A stretch of DNA of 64,000 nt, taken from Chitinophaga solisilvae. Its GTDB lineage: Bacteria; Bacteroidota; Bacteroidia; Chitinophagales; Chitinophagaceae. Below the pieces are notes generated by a model that ran no database searches, had not been told where the DNA came from, and saw only the letters and a list, made by a program, of their open reading frames with translations. Positions 27,505 through 36,892 of this stretch are shown in pieces. The stretch spans positions 62,001-126,000 of the forward strand of contig NZ_JAABOK010000014.1 in the NCBI RefSeq assembly GCF_009928525.1, written 5' to 3'. Positions within the stretch are counted from its first letter, which is position 1; the number at the start of each line of letters is the position of its first letter. Both the position numbers and the translations under genes were made by a program.

Positions 27505-28215
27505 ATGGACTTCCTGAACGATTTACCGGCAGCAACGTTGATGCAGCTGCATGCCGACGTGCTTTTCACCTACGATGCCCGCGGGCGCATGCTGCAGGCC
27601 AATGAGCCCTGGCCGGACCGCGGCCTGGCTCCCCTGTTCTTTCTGGGTCTTCCGGTAACGGGCACGCCGGTACGCAGATACCGCCATGATGTACCGGAAG
27701 CTGTAGTACAGGCACTGGAGGCGGTAGCAGGCACTGAATCATTTACAGGTATACCTGACCAGGCGCCGCGGCATATCACCCAATATCAACAGTTACTGCA
27801 AAGTCATCATTGGGAAGCAGGGCCTTCTTTTTATATACCGGAGAACTTTACCTCCGACGGGCCTTCCATTCACCTGACGAAAGCACACGCTTCCCTGATA
27901 GGCCCTGACTTCAAATGGCTCCCACAGGAGCTGGCGCATGTTCAGCCGTGCGCCGCCGTAATTGAAAATGGCAGCGTAGCGTCTGTTTGCCGCAGCGTAC
28001 GTATTACCGCCACCGCCCATGAGGCCGGCATTGATACGCTGGTCCCTTTTCGCGGCAAGGGCCATGCTGCCGCCGTACTGGCACGCTGGGCAGCTATGGT
28101 ACGCGCTACCGGTGCATTACCGTTGTACAGCACCTCCTGGAACAATCATGCTTCCCGTAGTGTAGCCCGCAAAGCCGGTCTTATTTGTTACGGCAGCACC
28201 TTTTCCATCAGCTGA
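27505..28215 (+). CDS. GNAT-family N-acetyltransferase
   Basis: 236 residues. The C-terminal half has the GCN5-related fold: SVCRSVRITATAHEAGIDTLVPFRGKGHAAAVLARWAA contains the acetyl-CoA pyrophosphate loop RGKGHA (about 189-194), and the last strand reads STSWNNHASRSVARKAGL, where the WNNxxS segment is typical. The N-terminal 130 residues are not similar to a domain I know and begin with an Asp/Arg-rich part. The gene is divergent to the PKS operon and may be unrelated to it. Substrate unknown. Confidence 0.75.
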   Translation: MDFLNDLPAATLMQLHADVLFTYDARGRMLQANEPWPDRGLAPLFFLGLPVTGTPVRRYRHDVPEAVVQALEAVAGTESFTGIPDQAPRHITQYQQLLQSHHWEAGPSFYIPENFTSDGPSIHLTKAHASLIGPDFKWLPQELAHVQPCAAVIENGSVASVCRSVRITATAHEAGIDTLVPFRGKGHAAAVLARWAAMVRATGALPLYSTSWNNHASRSVARKAGLICYGSTFSIS

Positions 28216-28419
28216 GGGTACAGTTGATCTTTAGGTTTGTCTGTCAAAGACCTGCCGATGTTCAGCGCAAACCGTTGTTATCTGTCCAACTGCCCATCCG
28301 GCATTTCCGGCCACTATTTTTGATTTACAAAATGTAAAAAAAGAATCCGAATTTTGTAATAATCCAATCACCGGTTAGAGGTCATTATATAGCGACCACT
28401 ACAAACCTTGGCAAATACT

Positions 28420-29292
28420 ATGCAGGCAAAAAAAGATAAACAGGAGGGTTTACCGCATGATGAGCCGGGAATAAAGATCCTGTCAAACGACAATCCTTAC
28501 CCCTCAGCTGATTCTCAAAAAAAACAGCTGCAACCCCGCAGATTATCTTCTTATTTTATTGTATTAATTGAAAGCGGCTCCATTACATACAATTTGGAAT
28601 TACAGGACTATACACTTACTGACGGGCATCTGCTTTTTGCCATGCCCAATCAGATTTTTACGCCCCCCGCCAAAACAGACAACCTTAAATATTTCAAGCT
28701 GCTGTTTGATGAAAATACACTGGCCTTGTTGCCACAACAGTTTCCTTTTTTAGTCAACCCTTTAAATACACCAACCATAGCGCTTGACAGCGCGGCAAAG
28801 GGAAGAGTAATAAAGATTTTTGGAATTTTGAACCAGATACTGTACTTGGATAAATTTGAGACAGACACTGAAATTATATTGGCATATCTGAACCTGTTAC
28901 TGACAGAATTAAACAGCGCCTATTTCAAAAACAAAACATCTGCCAATATCTTTAATACCAACCTTTCAAAATTTGTTGAGTTCAAACTAGTTGTGGAAAC
29001 ATCCCTTACTGAGCAACCTTCCATCAACGCAATTGCAGAAAAACTAGCGTTATCTACAAACAGTTTATACCGGATTGTAAAAGAATATTCCGGAACATCG
29101 CCAAAAGATTACTTTATTAACCGTTTGATGGTGGAAGCGCAGAGAAAATTACGCTATTCCGGTATTTCCATCAAAGAACTGGCCTACGAACTGGGTTTTA
29201 ATGATCCTGATTATTTTTCAAGGCTATTCAAAAAAAGTACCGGTAAAAGCGCCAGTGAATTTTTACCCAGGCACGATTTGTCGGGGGAATAA
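28420..29292 (+). CDS. AraC-family transcriptional regulator
   Basis: 290 residues from the ATG at 28420; a TTG 12 bp upstream is less likely. The N-terminal part is a cupin-like sensor (SGSITYNLELQDY, then HLLFAMPNQIFTP). The C-terminal 100 residues are the double helix-turn-helix: INAIAEKLALSTNSLYRIVKEYSGTSP, followed by ISIKELAYELGFNDPDYFSRLFKKSTGKSASEF, the classical AraC signature. The SDR gene 64 bp downstream on the same strand is the probable target or partner, a frequent arrangement in Bacteroidota. Effector unknown. Confidence 0.9.
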   Translation: MQAKKDKQEGLPHDEPGIKILSNDNPYPSADSQKKQLQPRRLSSYFIVLIESGSITYNLELQDYTLTDGHLLFAMPNQIFTPPAKTDNLKYFKLLFDENTLALLPQQFPFLVNPLNTPTIALDSAAKGRVIKIFGILNQILYLDKFETDTEIILAYLNLLLTELNSAYFKNKTSANIFNTNLSKFVEFKLVVETSLTEQPSINAIAEKLALSTNSLYRIVKEYSGTSPKDYFINRLMVEAQRKLRYSGISIKELAYELGFNDPDYFSRLFKKSTGKSASEFLPRHDLSGE

Positions 29293-29355
29293 ACAGATTT
29301 GTCCATGCCCGCTATTTTCCGGCCTGCTACTTTTGCCTTATAAAATTCATACAAC

Positions 29356-30093
29356 ATGAAATTTGCATTAGTAACAGGGGCTAACAAAGGCATTGGCTTT
29401 GAAGTTGCACAGCAGCTTGCTCAGGAAGGAATATATGTTTACCTCGGCTGCCGTAATCCGGAAAGTGGCGCCGGAGCCGTTGATAAATTAAAAGCGAAGG
29501 GATTAAACAATGTAGCAGTTATTCAGCTTGACATTACAGATGATGCATCCGTAATTAAAGCCCGCAAAGCAATAGGAAAAAAAACCAACGTGCTGGACAT
29601 ACTTATTAATAATGCAGGTATGTATGGTGGTTACCCTCAAACGGCTCTTGACGCAACAATTGATCAGTTTAAAGCAACTTATGATGCAAATGTTTACGGC
29701 GCAGTGCGGGTTACACAGGCATTTATTGATTTACTGAGAAACTCGCCTGCACCCCGTATTGTAAACGTAAGTTCAAGCCAGGGTTCCATTACCCTGCACA
29801 GTGACCCAACATATAAATACTACGACTACAAAGGCGTTGTTTATCTTTCTTCCAAATCGGCGCTGAATATGTATACTGTGGTTCTGGCATACGAACTTAA
29901 AAATACCGGCTTCAAAGTAAATGCCGTTTGCCCCGGATATACAAAAACAGATTTCAATGGACATCGCGGAACCGGAACCGTTAAAGCTGCCGGAAAACGA
30001 ATCGTAAAATATGCGTTGATTGGCGATGATGGCCCAACAGGGAAGTTTTTCAGTGAGGAAAACAATCCTGAAACAGGAGAAATATCCTGGTAA
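29356..30093 (+). CDS. short-chain dehydrogenase/reductase (SDR)
   Basis: 245 residues with a complete classical SDR core: cofactor motif TGANKGIG (7-14), NNAG (about 87-90), catalytic Ser in NVSSSQGS and YLSSK as the YxxxK pair. The Arg in GCRNPES after the second strand suggests NADP(H). It resembles carbonyl-reductase-like SDRs. It lies downstream of the AraC gene and is followed by a strong bidirectional terminator. Substrate cannot be told. Confidence 0.88.
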   Translation: MKFALVTGANKGIGFEVAQQLAQEGIYVYLGCRNPESGAGAVDKLKAKGLNNVAVIQLDITDDASVIKARKAIGKKTNVLDILINNAGMYGGYPQTALDATIDQFKATYDANVYGAVRVTQAFIDLLRNSPAPRIVNVSSSQGSITLHSDPTYKYYDYKGVVYLSSKSALNMYTVVLAYELKNTGFKVNAVCPGYTKTDFNGHRGTGTVKAAGKRIVKYALIGDDGPTGKFFSEENNPETGEISW

Positions 30094-30179
30094 CGATGAT
30101 GAAGCGTCAGCGCTGAACCAAGGAACAGCTAACAGGGCAAAGGCTTCTTCATTTTCTCATTGAAAATTACAGGCGCAAT

Positions 30180-30211
30180 AAAAAAGCGTGGAGTCAGCAC
30201 CACGCTTTTTT
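30180..30211. terminator. bidirectional intrinsic terminator
   Basis: Perfect 12-bp stem (AAAAAAGCGTGG paired with CCACGCTTTTTT) around the loop AGTCAGCA. It lies between the convergent SDR and lipoprotein genes and has a T-run on either strand. Confidence 0.9.
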
Positions 30212-30235
30212 ATTGTCAGCAGACGATGTGGAGGA

Positions 30236-30805
30236 TCAGTCTTTAAGACCCAGATAAGCCTTTACAACATTATAGTCGCTCCAGTTAATATCATGTCCGG
30301 CCTTTCGTGCCGCTGTACCACCGGGGGCAATCATGTAGCGGTACTGCAACCGTTTGGCACCACGGTTATCAATGATAGTACCGGCATTAATATTGGAAGT
30401 CAGCTGCAGTTTTCCCTTATATGCAATGAAACGAATCACTATCCCGCTTTCTTCTACGTAGGGTAAAAGTGCGATAGTCGGATTCGCAGCGTCACTGAGG
30501 TTAATATACAATCTTACATCAGCGGACGTCAGTGCCTCCTGGGTTAATTTCGGCGCATCTATGACAGCGTAATAGCCGGTTGTATCGATGCGGCCGCCGG
30601 CCAGATGTACAGTATCTGCTTCATACTTCACATCCAGCCAGTTGGAATAAATGATCCCTGTAGTACCGGGAGCACCAGGATCGCCTTTGTCGCCTTTGCC
30701 ACCGGGGGCTCCGGCAGGCCCGGCACTACCATCCTTACTGCAGGCGTTTACTAAAAAAATGGCAGCTGTTAATAAAATCAGCATAGAGAATTGGGATAGC
30801 TTCAT
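30236..30805 (-). CDS. lipoprotein with a short collagen-like segment
   Basis: 189 residues from the ATG at 30805, chosen because it gives a clean signal peptide (MKLSQFSMLILLTAAIFLVN) ending at the lipobox Cys in VNAC. Directly after follows a Gly-X-Y stretch, GSAGPAGAPGGKGDKGDPG, then TTGIIYSNW. The remaining 140 residues are beta-rich and typical of a family of Bacteroidota surface lipoproteins that pair a collagen-like linker with a short C-terminal domain. The collagen triplets may trimerise it. Function unknown. Convergent with the SDR gene across a shared terminator. Confidence 0.75.
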   Translation of the reverse strand: MKLSQFSMLILLTAAIFLVNACSKDGSAGPAGAPGGKGDKGDPGAPGTTGIIYSNWLDVKYEADTVHLAGGRIDTTGYYAVIDAPKLTQEALTSADVRLYINLSDAANPTIALLPYVEESGIVIRFIAYKGKLQLTSNINAGTIIDNRGAKRLQYRYMIAPGGTAARKAGHDINWSDYNVVKAYLGLKD

Positions 30806-31226
30806 TGGAGTTATTTTTTTATGCTGGCCAAAGTAGACAATTCTCATTGCATATCCCAATAATATATCTTCTTTTAATTTTTAATACCTGTATTTCACCA
30901 CTAATCTGATACCAGTTCTACATTCCCGGTAGCAGGAATTACCATAAAAGATGAGTAAACGGCATCAGCTGGTGTTTATTTTCTAAAGCATTAAAATTGC
31001 GGACCAGGGGAAATAAAGGGGAACGTCTAAACGGTAGCAGCATATGAACTGATAAGGGGCCATAGGAAATAAGCGCCACAATAGCATGGCCAATAGGGGG
31101 AGCTTTACTGTATCCAACGACAAGTGATAGATATTATCCACTAATTGTTCATCCCTTATGATTAAGGGAGAAGGATGACAGAATAGTTATCATAGTAAAA
31201 CATCTGCCGGCATATTTAGCGATATC
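30806..31226. other. non-coding stretch
   Basis: No gene or RNA recognised. It is AT-rich near the lipoprotein start, where that gene's promoter should be, and otherwise without visible structure. Confidence 0.5.
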
Positions 31227-32385
31227 CTATTGAATCAGTTCTGTTTTATCAAAAATAATGGGCAATTCTTTATAACTGTAAATAAATGTGCTGGGGGGCC
31301 TTATGGGGTCGCTATCCGATTGGGTCCTTATATTTTTCATGTTTCGCAACAGTACCTCAAATGCTATTCTTGCCTCCGTTTTTCCTAGAATTGCCCCAAT
31401 GCAATAATGAATTCCATAGCCGAAGCTAAGAGCCCGGGAGTTGTCCCGGTTGATGTCAAGCCGGGTCGAGGTTGGCAGCGTTTAGAAATAGATTGACAAG
31501 GTCTCCTTTCTTGATCTTCTGCCCCTGGAGCTGTATGTCCCGGATTACAATACGCGCCAGTCCAATTGCGGGACTACGCAACCTCAGCACCTCTGCAAGT
31601 GCCTTGGGTATATCTGCCGGAACAGCCTGGAGATGCTGCTGAATTGCAGGATAGCGGGAGAACATGTACATCGCAATTGACAGCCACCCCTCAGATGTTT
31701 CTGTGCCAGCACCCAGCAGTGTAACGCAAAATGCCAGTATTTCTGTTATTGTCAGTTTTTCGCCATCTATTTCTGCATGCAGAAGGTTCGTTATTAAGTC
31801 TTCCTGCGGTTGCAAGGACCGTTCCTGAATCAGTTGCGATAAAAATGAACTCATCTCGGCCATCGTGTTGTAGTGCGCGTCCATTCCCAATACTGCAGGG
31901 TCTCCTGTGAGTGTCTTCGACCACTGTGATACTTTTTCTCCATAATTATCGGGTATGCCAATTAGCCGGGCCATCACCAAATTGGGCAGGCCTGCGGCAA
32001 AATCACGTACGAACTCCATCCGGCCGTCCCCGATAAACGGCATGATGAGTGAGTGACATACATTGTACATCCATTGCTCCATCTGAGACACCATGGAGAG
32101 CGAAAAGGCTTTCGAAACAATTGCGCGCATTTTTTTATGACGTGGTGGGTTCATCGTAAAAATGCTGGCGCTAAGCAAATCATTTTCCGTGACAGGTATA
32201 TACTCACATGAGTATGTTTCGTAGTCATTAAGGGCTTGCTTTACATCTTCATATGCAAATAAAAGCCATCCTCCCTGCGCTCCGAAAAAGAAGCGAAAAT
32301 CCGGGTCGTAATAAACGGGATGATGATTGCGCATCTCGTGATACCAGGGGTCTGGATTAAACTGAGTGACAGGATGCGTTTTCAT
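31227..32385 (-). pseudogene. cytochrome P450, broken by a frameshifting deletion before the heme loop
   Basis: From the ATG at 32385 (MKTHPVTQFNPDPWYHEMR) the frame gives a bacterial class I P450 with I-helix motif LLGAGTETSEG and ExxR in AEVLRLR, then stops at 31456 after AANLDPA. The next frame continues the same protein: LDINRDNSRAL, heme loop FGYGIHYCIGA with the Cys ligand, and a normal C-terminus to TAG at 31227-31229. About eight to nine residues normally found between NLDP and LDI (the FPDP-containing segment) are missing, so this is a small deletion, not a single-base error. As it stands no heme-binding protein can be made. It is a paralogue of the intact P450 at 60771-61955 and divergent from the A-T-R gene, which it may once have served. 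Confidence 0.85.
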
Positions 32386-32824
32386 GGCTTTTTTTTGTTT
32401 AAAAATATTTATTCCCCATACTTTAAAAAAATTTCTATTGTGGCACCAATGACATCTACAATAACTTACATCAGTATGCTGCAACGCAACAGCAATATTG
32501 ATAGAAAAACCACGAAGCATATCAGCATTCTTTCTATCACCTAAAGGGTACATTAATTCGCCGGATCGGAGCATTGAAAATGCAACCTATCTTCAACTCC
32601 GTTAGCATATCTTCATTATAACAATTAACTAAATCCTCAAAATACACATTAATTCAATTGCGCTTACTTTCACCATTGAATCGTATATCGCTTACAAAAG
32701 ATCAATAGTAATTATGCTCAGGAGCCTGAAGAGAGGTACTTAACTATCAGCAATGTCAACTTATGCAACAACACTTCAGGGGTATTATATTCCAGCATAT
32801 ATGTAATTCATTAAATCTATTTTT
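32386..32824. other. divergent intergenic region between the P450 pseudogene and the A-T-R gene
   Basis: AT-rich, no gene. It must contain the promoter of the plus-strand NRPS-like gene. An upstream extension of the P450 frame (to 32574) is open but looks non-coding (Cys/His-rich) and was not used as the start. Confidence 0.5.
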
Positions 32825-35800
32825 ATGAACTTAACCCAAGATGAAACGATAATTGATATTTTCGAAAAGCAGGTAACTTTACATGCAGGGAAAACAGCAC
32901 TGGTGCATCTCTCAGAAAGTATAACCTACCAGGAATTCAATAACAAAGCGAATCAGCTTGCCAGGTATTTAATTGCCGCCGGAGTTACCAGAGGGGCCCT
33001 GGTGGCGATCTGCTTAGAACAGTCCATAAGCAGGCCATTGTCCATACTCGCTCTAATGAAGATCGGCGCTGCGTATATACCGCTTGACCCGGAGTATCCG
33101 GAGGCCCGGATTAATTTCATGCTTGAGGACACAAAAGCATCTCATGCAATTACCACCCATGAGCTATCCTCCAGATTCAGCAACTTCGAAGGCAAAATAA
33201 TTATACCAGGAGACGAACAACAACTGATATCCGCAAACCCAACCAGTAATCTGGAGGTACCCATCCTTTTAAGTGATCTGGTATATGTGATCTACACATC
33301 AGGAAGTACCGGAAATCCTAAAGGCGTTGCAGTACAGCACAGCGCTGTCGCAAGTTTCACTAAAAATTACCTGCCGGTTACCAGCCTTACTGCAGAGAAC
33401 ACTGTTATACAGATACTATCCTATACCTTTGATGCTTCCTTTATGGACCAGTGGATCCCACTGCTGGTGGGCGCCACCCTCCATCTCTACCCGGACAACA
33501 AAATGCTGGGGGCCCCGCTCCTGGCCTTTATAAGAGAACACCACATTGATACCATAACGATGATTACGCCCACCATTCTTGCTTCGATACCGCAGGGGGA
33601 ACCATTTGGCGAACTAACAAGCATCGGTGTTGGTGGTGAGGTATGCCCTGAAAATGTCTACCTCTACTGGGCCGCTCACGTAAAGTTATATAATGCCTAC
33701 GGGCCTACTGAAAGTACCATAGCTGTTACCTGCCACAGGTATGAACAGGGACAAAGCGTAAGAAACATTGGAAAGGCCCTGCCAGGCGTTGAGTTTTATA
33801 TACTCGATTCAAATTTCCGGCAACTGCCGGCAGGAGAAACGGGGGAGCTTTTTATCGGCGGATCGCAACTGGCAAAAGAATATTTGAACAGGCCGGCATT
33901 GACTGCAGAAAAGTTTCCGTACATCAATATTGCGGATAATCCAACTGATGAGAAAAAGATAATACGGATGTACAAAACGGGAGATATCGTAAAACTCCTT
34001 CCGGATGGCAATATCGAATTCATAGGAAGAAATGATTCCCAGATAAAGGTCAGGGGGTTCCGGATTGAGCCCGGAGAAATTGAAAGCCACATCAACAGCA
34101 TCAGCGGCGTAAAGGAAAGCGCCGTAGTAGCAATAAATGCACAACATGGGCAGGCGGTGCTCGCCGCATTTATCACTTTACAACAATTCCCGGCCGATGA
34201 CGAACTGAGGGTAAAAGCTCATATACGCAAGTCACTACAAAGAATGCTTCCATCCTATATGGTACCTGAAAAAATTGCCATACTGGAAGCGTTACCACAA
34301 ACCCCGGCTGGCAAAACTGACAAGAAAGTATTACAGACGATGTCAACCGAAGAAAGACTATCGTTGGACGGCCTGGACGAAAACGATATTGAAAGTATCC
34401 TTATTACGGTATGGAAGCATGTCCTGCAATGGCCGGAAATCAAGCCTACGGACAACTTCTTTGACCTCGGGGGCCATTCCCTTGGCATCGTCCGTGTGCT
34501 CGCATCCTTACCCGACAACATTCGTATACGACTTAAACTGATAGACCTTTACCTCTTTCCCACTATTGAAACACTGGCCGCAGAGATCAGGGCCCGGGAC
34601 AATAAGCCCCCTCAGACATTTGAGGAAAAAATGAAGCTATCAACGGAAATACTCCTTAACGACATTCTGCTGGAAGCCGATTACGACTATCCCACCGACA
34701 TCGATCCCGGTGTGCTGGCGGCTCCTCGGAAGGTATTCCTTACCGGCCCTACCGGTTTTGTCGGAGTCCACCTCCTACTGGAGCTTCTTGCAGGTACAGC
34801 CGCAGATGTCTATTGCCTGGTTCGCGCAGAGAATACTGCACATGCGATTGAAAGGATCAAATTTACGCTCGGCAAGTACAACATGCCATGGCCGGAAGAT
34901 CAGCAACATCGTATCAAACCGGTAATCGGGGATTTTACACTTGATAACATGGGTATTCCGGAGGATGAATACCAACGTCTGTCCAGTGAAGTGGAAATCA
35001 TCTACCACACTGGCGGGAATGTTAACTATATCAAGCCTTACCCTATTATGAAAGCCGTGAATGTAGACGGCATCCAGAAAATTATCGCGTTTGCCACCAC
35101 CACAAAACTCAAGTACCTTGTTGCATGTTCTACTGTTGCTGTCTTTAGCTGGGGATATTTACTGACCGGCAAGACGTGGATGTATGAGGATGAGGACATA
35201 CATCAGAACCTCCCGACCATCTGCCGGGATACCAACTATGTCAGAAGCAAATGGGTCATGGAAAAAATACTGGAAAAAGCGAAAAAGAAAGGCTTACCTG
35301 TAATTGGCATACGCCTTGGCTTCGTAATGTGTCATGGCACGACCGGGGCAACAGAAATGAACCAGTGGTGGGGAAGCTTTGTCAGATGTTGCCTTTCCCT
35401 CGGTGTCTATCCCATGATCATGGGACTTAAAGATCAGCTTATCACAGTAGATTTCGTGGCAAAAGCCATTGTCCATATTTCGAAAAACAAAGACGCGCCA
35501 GGTAAATACTTCCATATGGTGCCGTCTCCGGTCCACGATCTTTCGGTATCGGACTTCTTCGTAAAGTTGAATGAATGCCTGAACCTAAACCTCGTTCCTG
35601 CTCATTTCCGCGACTGGCTGGCTCTATGGAAAGACAATGAAAACAGCCCACTGTACAGTTTACTGAGCCTTTTCACTGAAGAAGTTGTTCCCGGTAAATC
35701 GCTGGTAGAAGTTTATGAAATGACCTATTATTTCGAAAGACGCAACACAGATGAATTTCTAAAAGGCACCGATATAAAAACCCCTGTCATAAACAAGGAG

Positions 35801-35848
35801 CTGTTGACAAAATACCTGGATTTTATGGGGGTATCGCTACCCACATAA
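32825..35848 (+). CDS. NRPS-like adenylation-thiolation-reductase (A-T-R) protein
   Basis: 1007 residues, no condensation domain. Adenylation domain 1-520: A3 motif YTSGSTGNPKG (158-168), D203 in FDASFMDQW (so an alpha-amino acid is likely), A5 NAYGPTES, A8 region IKVRGFRIEPGEIE. Aligning by eye gives the tentative pocket D-A-M-M-I-V-A-I-A, which I do not recognise. Carrier domain with S552 in GGHSLG. Reductase domain from about 640: TGPTGFVG and Y805 in NYVRSK. It should activate an amino acid, tether it and release it reductively as an aldehyde or alcohol. Architecture resembles alpha-aminoadipate reductase and myxobacterial/fungal A-T-R enzymes. It is transcribed divergently from the broken P450. 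Confidence 0.92.
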   Translation: MNLTQDETIIDIFEKQVTLHAGKTALVHLSESITYQEFNNKANQLARYLIAAGVTRGALVAICLEQSISRPLSILALMKIGAAYIPLDPEYPEARINFMLEDTKASHAITTHELSSRFSNFEGKIIIPGDEQQLISANPTSNLEVPILLSDLVYVIYTSGSTGNPKGVAVQHSAVASFTKNYLPVTSLTAENTVIQILSYTFDASFMDQWIPLLVGATLHLYPDNKMLGAPLLAFIREHHIDTITMITPTILASIPQGEPFGELTSIGVGGEVCPENVYLYWAAHVKLYNAYGPTESTIAVTCHRYEQGQSVRNIGKALPGVEFYILDSNFRQLPAGETGELFIGGSQLAKEYLNRPALTAEKFPYINIADNPTDEKKIIRMYKTGDIVKLLPDGNIEFIGRNDSQIKVRGFRIEPGEIESHINSISGVKESAVVAINAQHGQAVLAAFITLQQFPADDELRVKAHIRKSLQRMLPSYMVPEKIAILEALPQTPAGKTDKKVLQTMSTEERLSLDGLDENDIESILITVWKHVLQWPEIKPTDNFFDLGGHSLGIVRVLASLPDNIRIRLKLIDLYLFPTIETLAAEIRARDNKPPQTFEEKMKLSTEILLNDILLEADYDYPTDIDPGVLAAPRKVFLTGPTGFVGVHLLLELLAGTAADVYCLVRAENTAHAIERIKFTLGKYNMPWPEDQQHRIKPVIGDFTLDNMGIPEDEYQRLSSEVEIIYHTGGNVNYIKPYPIMKAVNVDGIQKIIAFATTTKLKYLVACSTVAVFSWGYLLTGKTWMYEDEDIHQNLPTICRDTNYVRSKWVMEKILEKAKKKGLPVIGIRLGFVMCHGTTGATEMNQWWGSFVRCCLSLGVYPMIMGLKDQLITVDFVAKAIVHISKNKDAPGKYFHMVPSPVHDLSVSDFFVKLNECLNLNLVPAHFRDWLALWKDNENSPLYSLLSLFTEEVVPGKSLVEVYEMTYYFERRNTDEFLKGTDIKTPVINKELLTKYLDFMGVSLPT

Positions 35849-36262
35849 CAATATCAGGAAAACTCAAATACGATTCCCCGGTTCTCCAATGATGGATCAT
35901 AACTATCGTTAAATGACACATCCAATCGCCGTTAGAATGGGCAGAATGGCTATACAGGCTTGTGGCAGCATTATGTCGGATACATTCAGGCCAGCAATTT
36001 TGTAAAAAAATCCTGGATATCCTTTACTTCTTTATATAGATGACCCGTTATTTAGCTGGAAGAAGCTGGCATTCTATTTACCACCGGGATTCCCGGAACC
36101 GAAACCAAAGATCCACCATACAAAAATCCAACATATCATCAGTAATATCATCAAATTCTTCGGTATCTTGTGCATTGGGAAAACTTAGTGACCAATATTC
36201 TCTTTTTGTAAATCTAATGTTACCTATAAACCGGGGACTGGAGGTATGTATGATCAACAGCA
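35849..36262. other. non-coding stretch
   Basis: Between the A-T-R gene and the decayed secreted-protein gene. A 118-codon plus-strand ORF covers part of it but its residues show no family character and it overlaps the better supported downstream gene. Nothing else is visible. Confidence 0.45.
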
Positions 36263-36854
36263 ATGAGACAATTCATTTTTCTGCTTTTTTTGTTGCCGGT
36301 ATTTGGGAATTCAAATGCACAAACTCCCACTACAGTTCCAGGGTATTATGTAACCTACTCAAACGATACGGTCTATACAAAAATAAAATTGCCTAAATTA
36401 ATTTTTGGAGGAGAAGATTTATCAAAGTTTATTTACCGGGTGGAGATTGTTGATAGTTTTGGGGAAAGAAAAAAACTGAAGCCTGAAGATATAAAAAGCT
36501 ATGGATTTTCACATAACGGAATCAGTCACAGGCTTTTCTAAAAACCTATGATGAGCCCCAAAAACCTTAAGTTCCTTAAACCAGTTATCCTGGGACAAAA
36601 AACCAGTGTTTACCAATTGCTTACAGTAAATCAGAACGGAGCGATTCTTGGCACTTTTTACACTTTTGAAAATGCAGACGGCAGATTTGCTTTTTTTAGT
36701 TAATACGATGAGACTTAGTAAATTTAAAAGCGAGCTAAAAGCGTTCTATAAAGAAGATCTGACAGTACAGCAGCTGATCGACACAAAATTCCAAAGCAAA
36801 ATATCTTTGCAAGAGGATATTATTGAGATAGCAAAGGCCGTAAATGGAGCATAA
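36263..36854 (+). pseudogene. secreted Bacteroidota protein of unknown function, decayed by a nonsense codon and a frameshift
   Basis: Begins with a signal peptide (MRQFIFLLFLLPVFGNSNAQ) and a mature part PGYYVTYSNDTVYTKIKLPK. The frame stops at TAA 36539-36541 after SHRLF, but the same frame continues with protein-like sequence (LKFLKPVILGQKTSVYQLL, then FYTFENADGRFAFFS) to 36700. The final part, LSKFKSELKAFYKEDLTVQQLIDTKFQSK, continues in another frame to TAA at 36854. The frame change falls at a run of seven T. Joined, the pieces give a protein of about 197 residues of a family I know only from similar uncharacterised Bacteroidota proteins. Two independent lesions make a true pseudogene likely. 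Confidence 0.75.
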
Positions 36855-36892
36855 TTCGTGATCCCAAAGCTGCAAACTATAAATAAAATCTA

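Noticed and set aside
32386..32574. N-terminal extension of the P450 frame
   Set aside because: The added 63 residues are Cys/His-rich and absent from the paralogue; the ATG at 32385 matches the family start.
31456..32574. 372-residue P450 as an intact gene
   Set aside because: It lacks the heme-ligand Cys, which lies in another frame just downstream.
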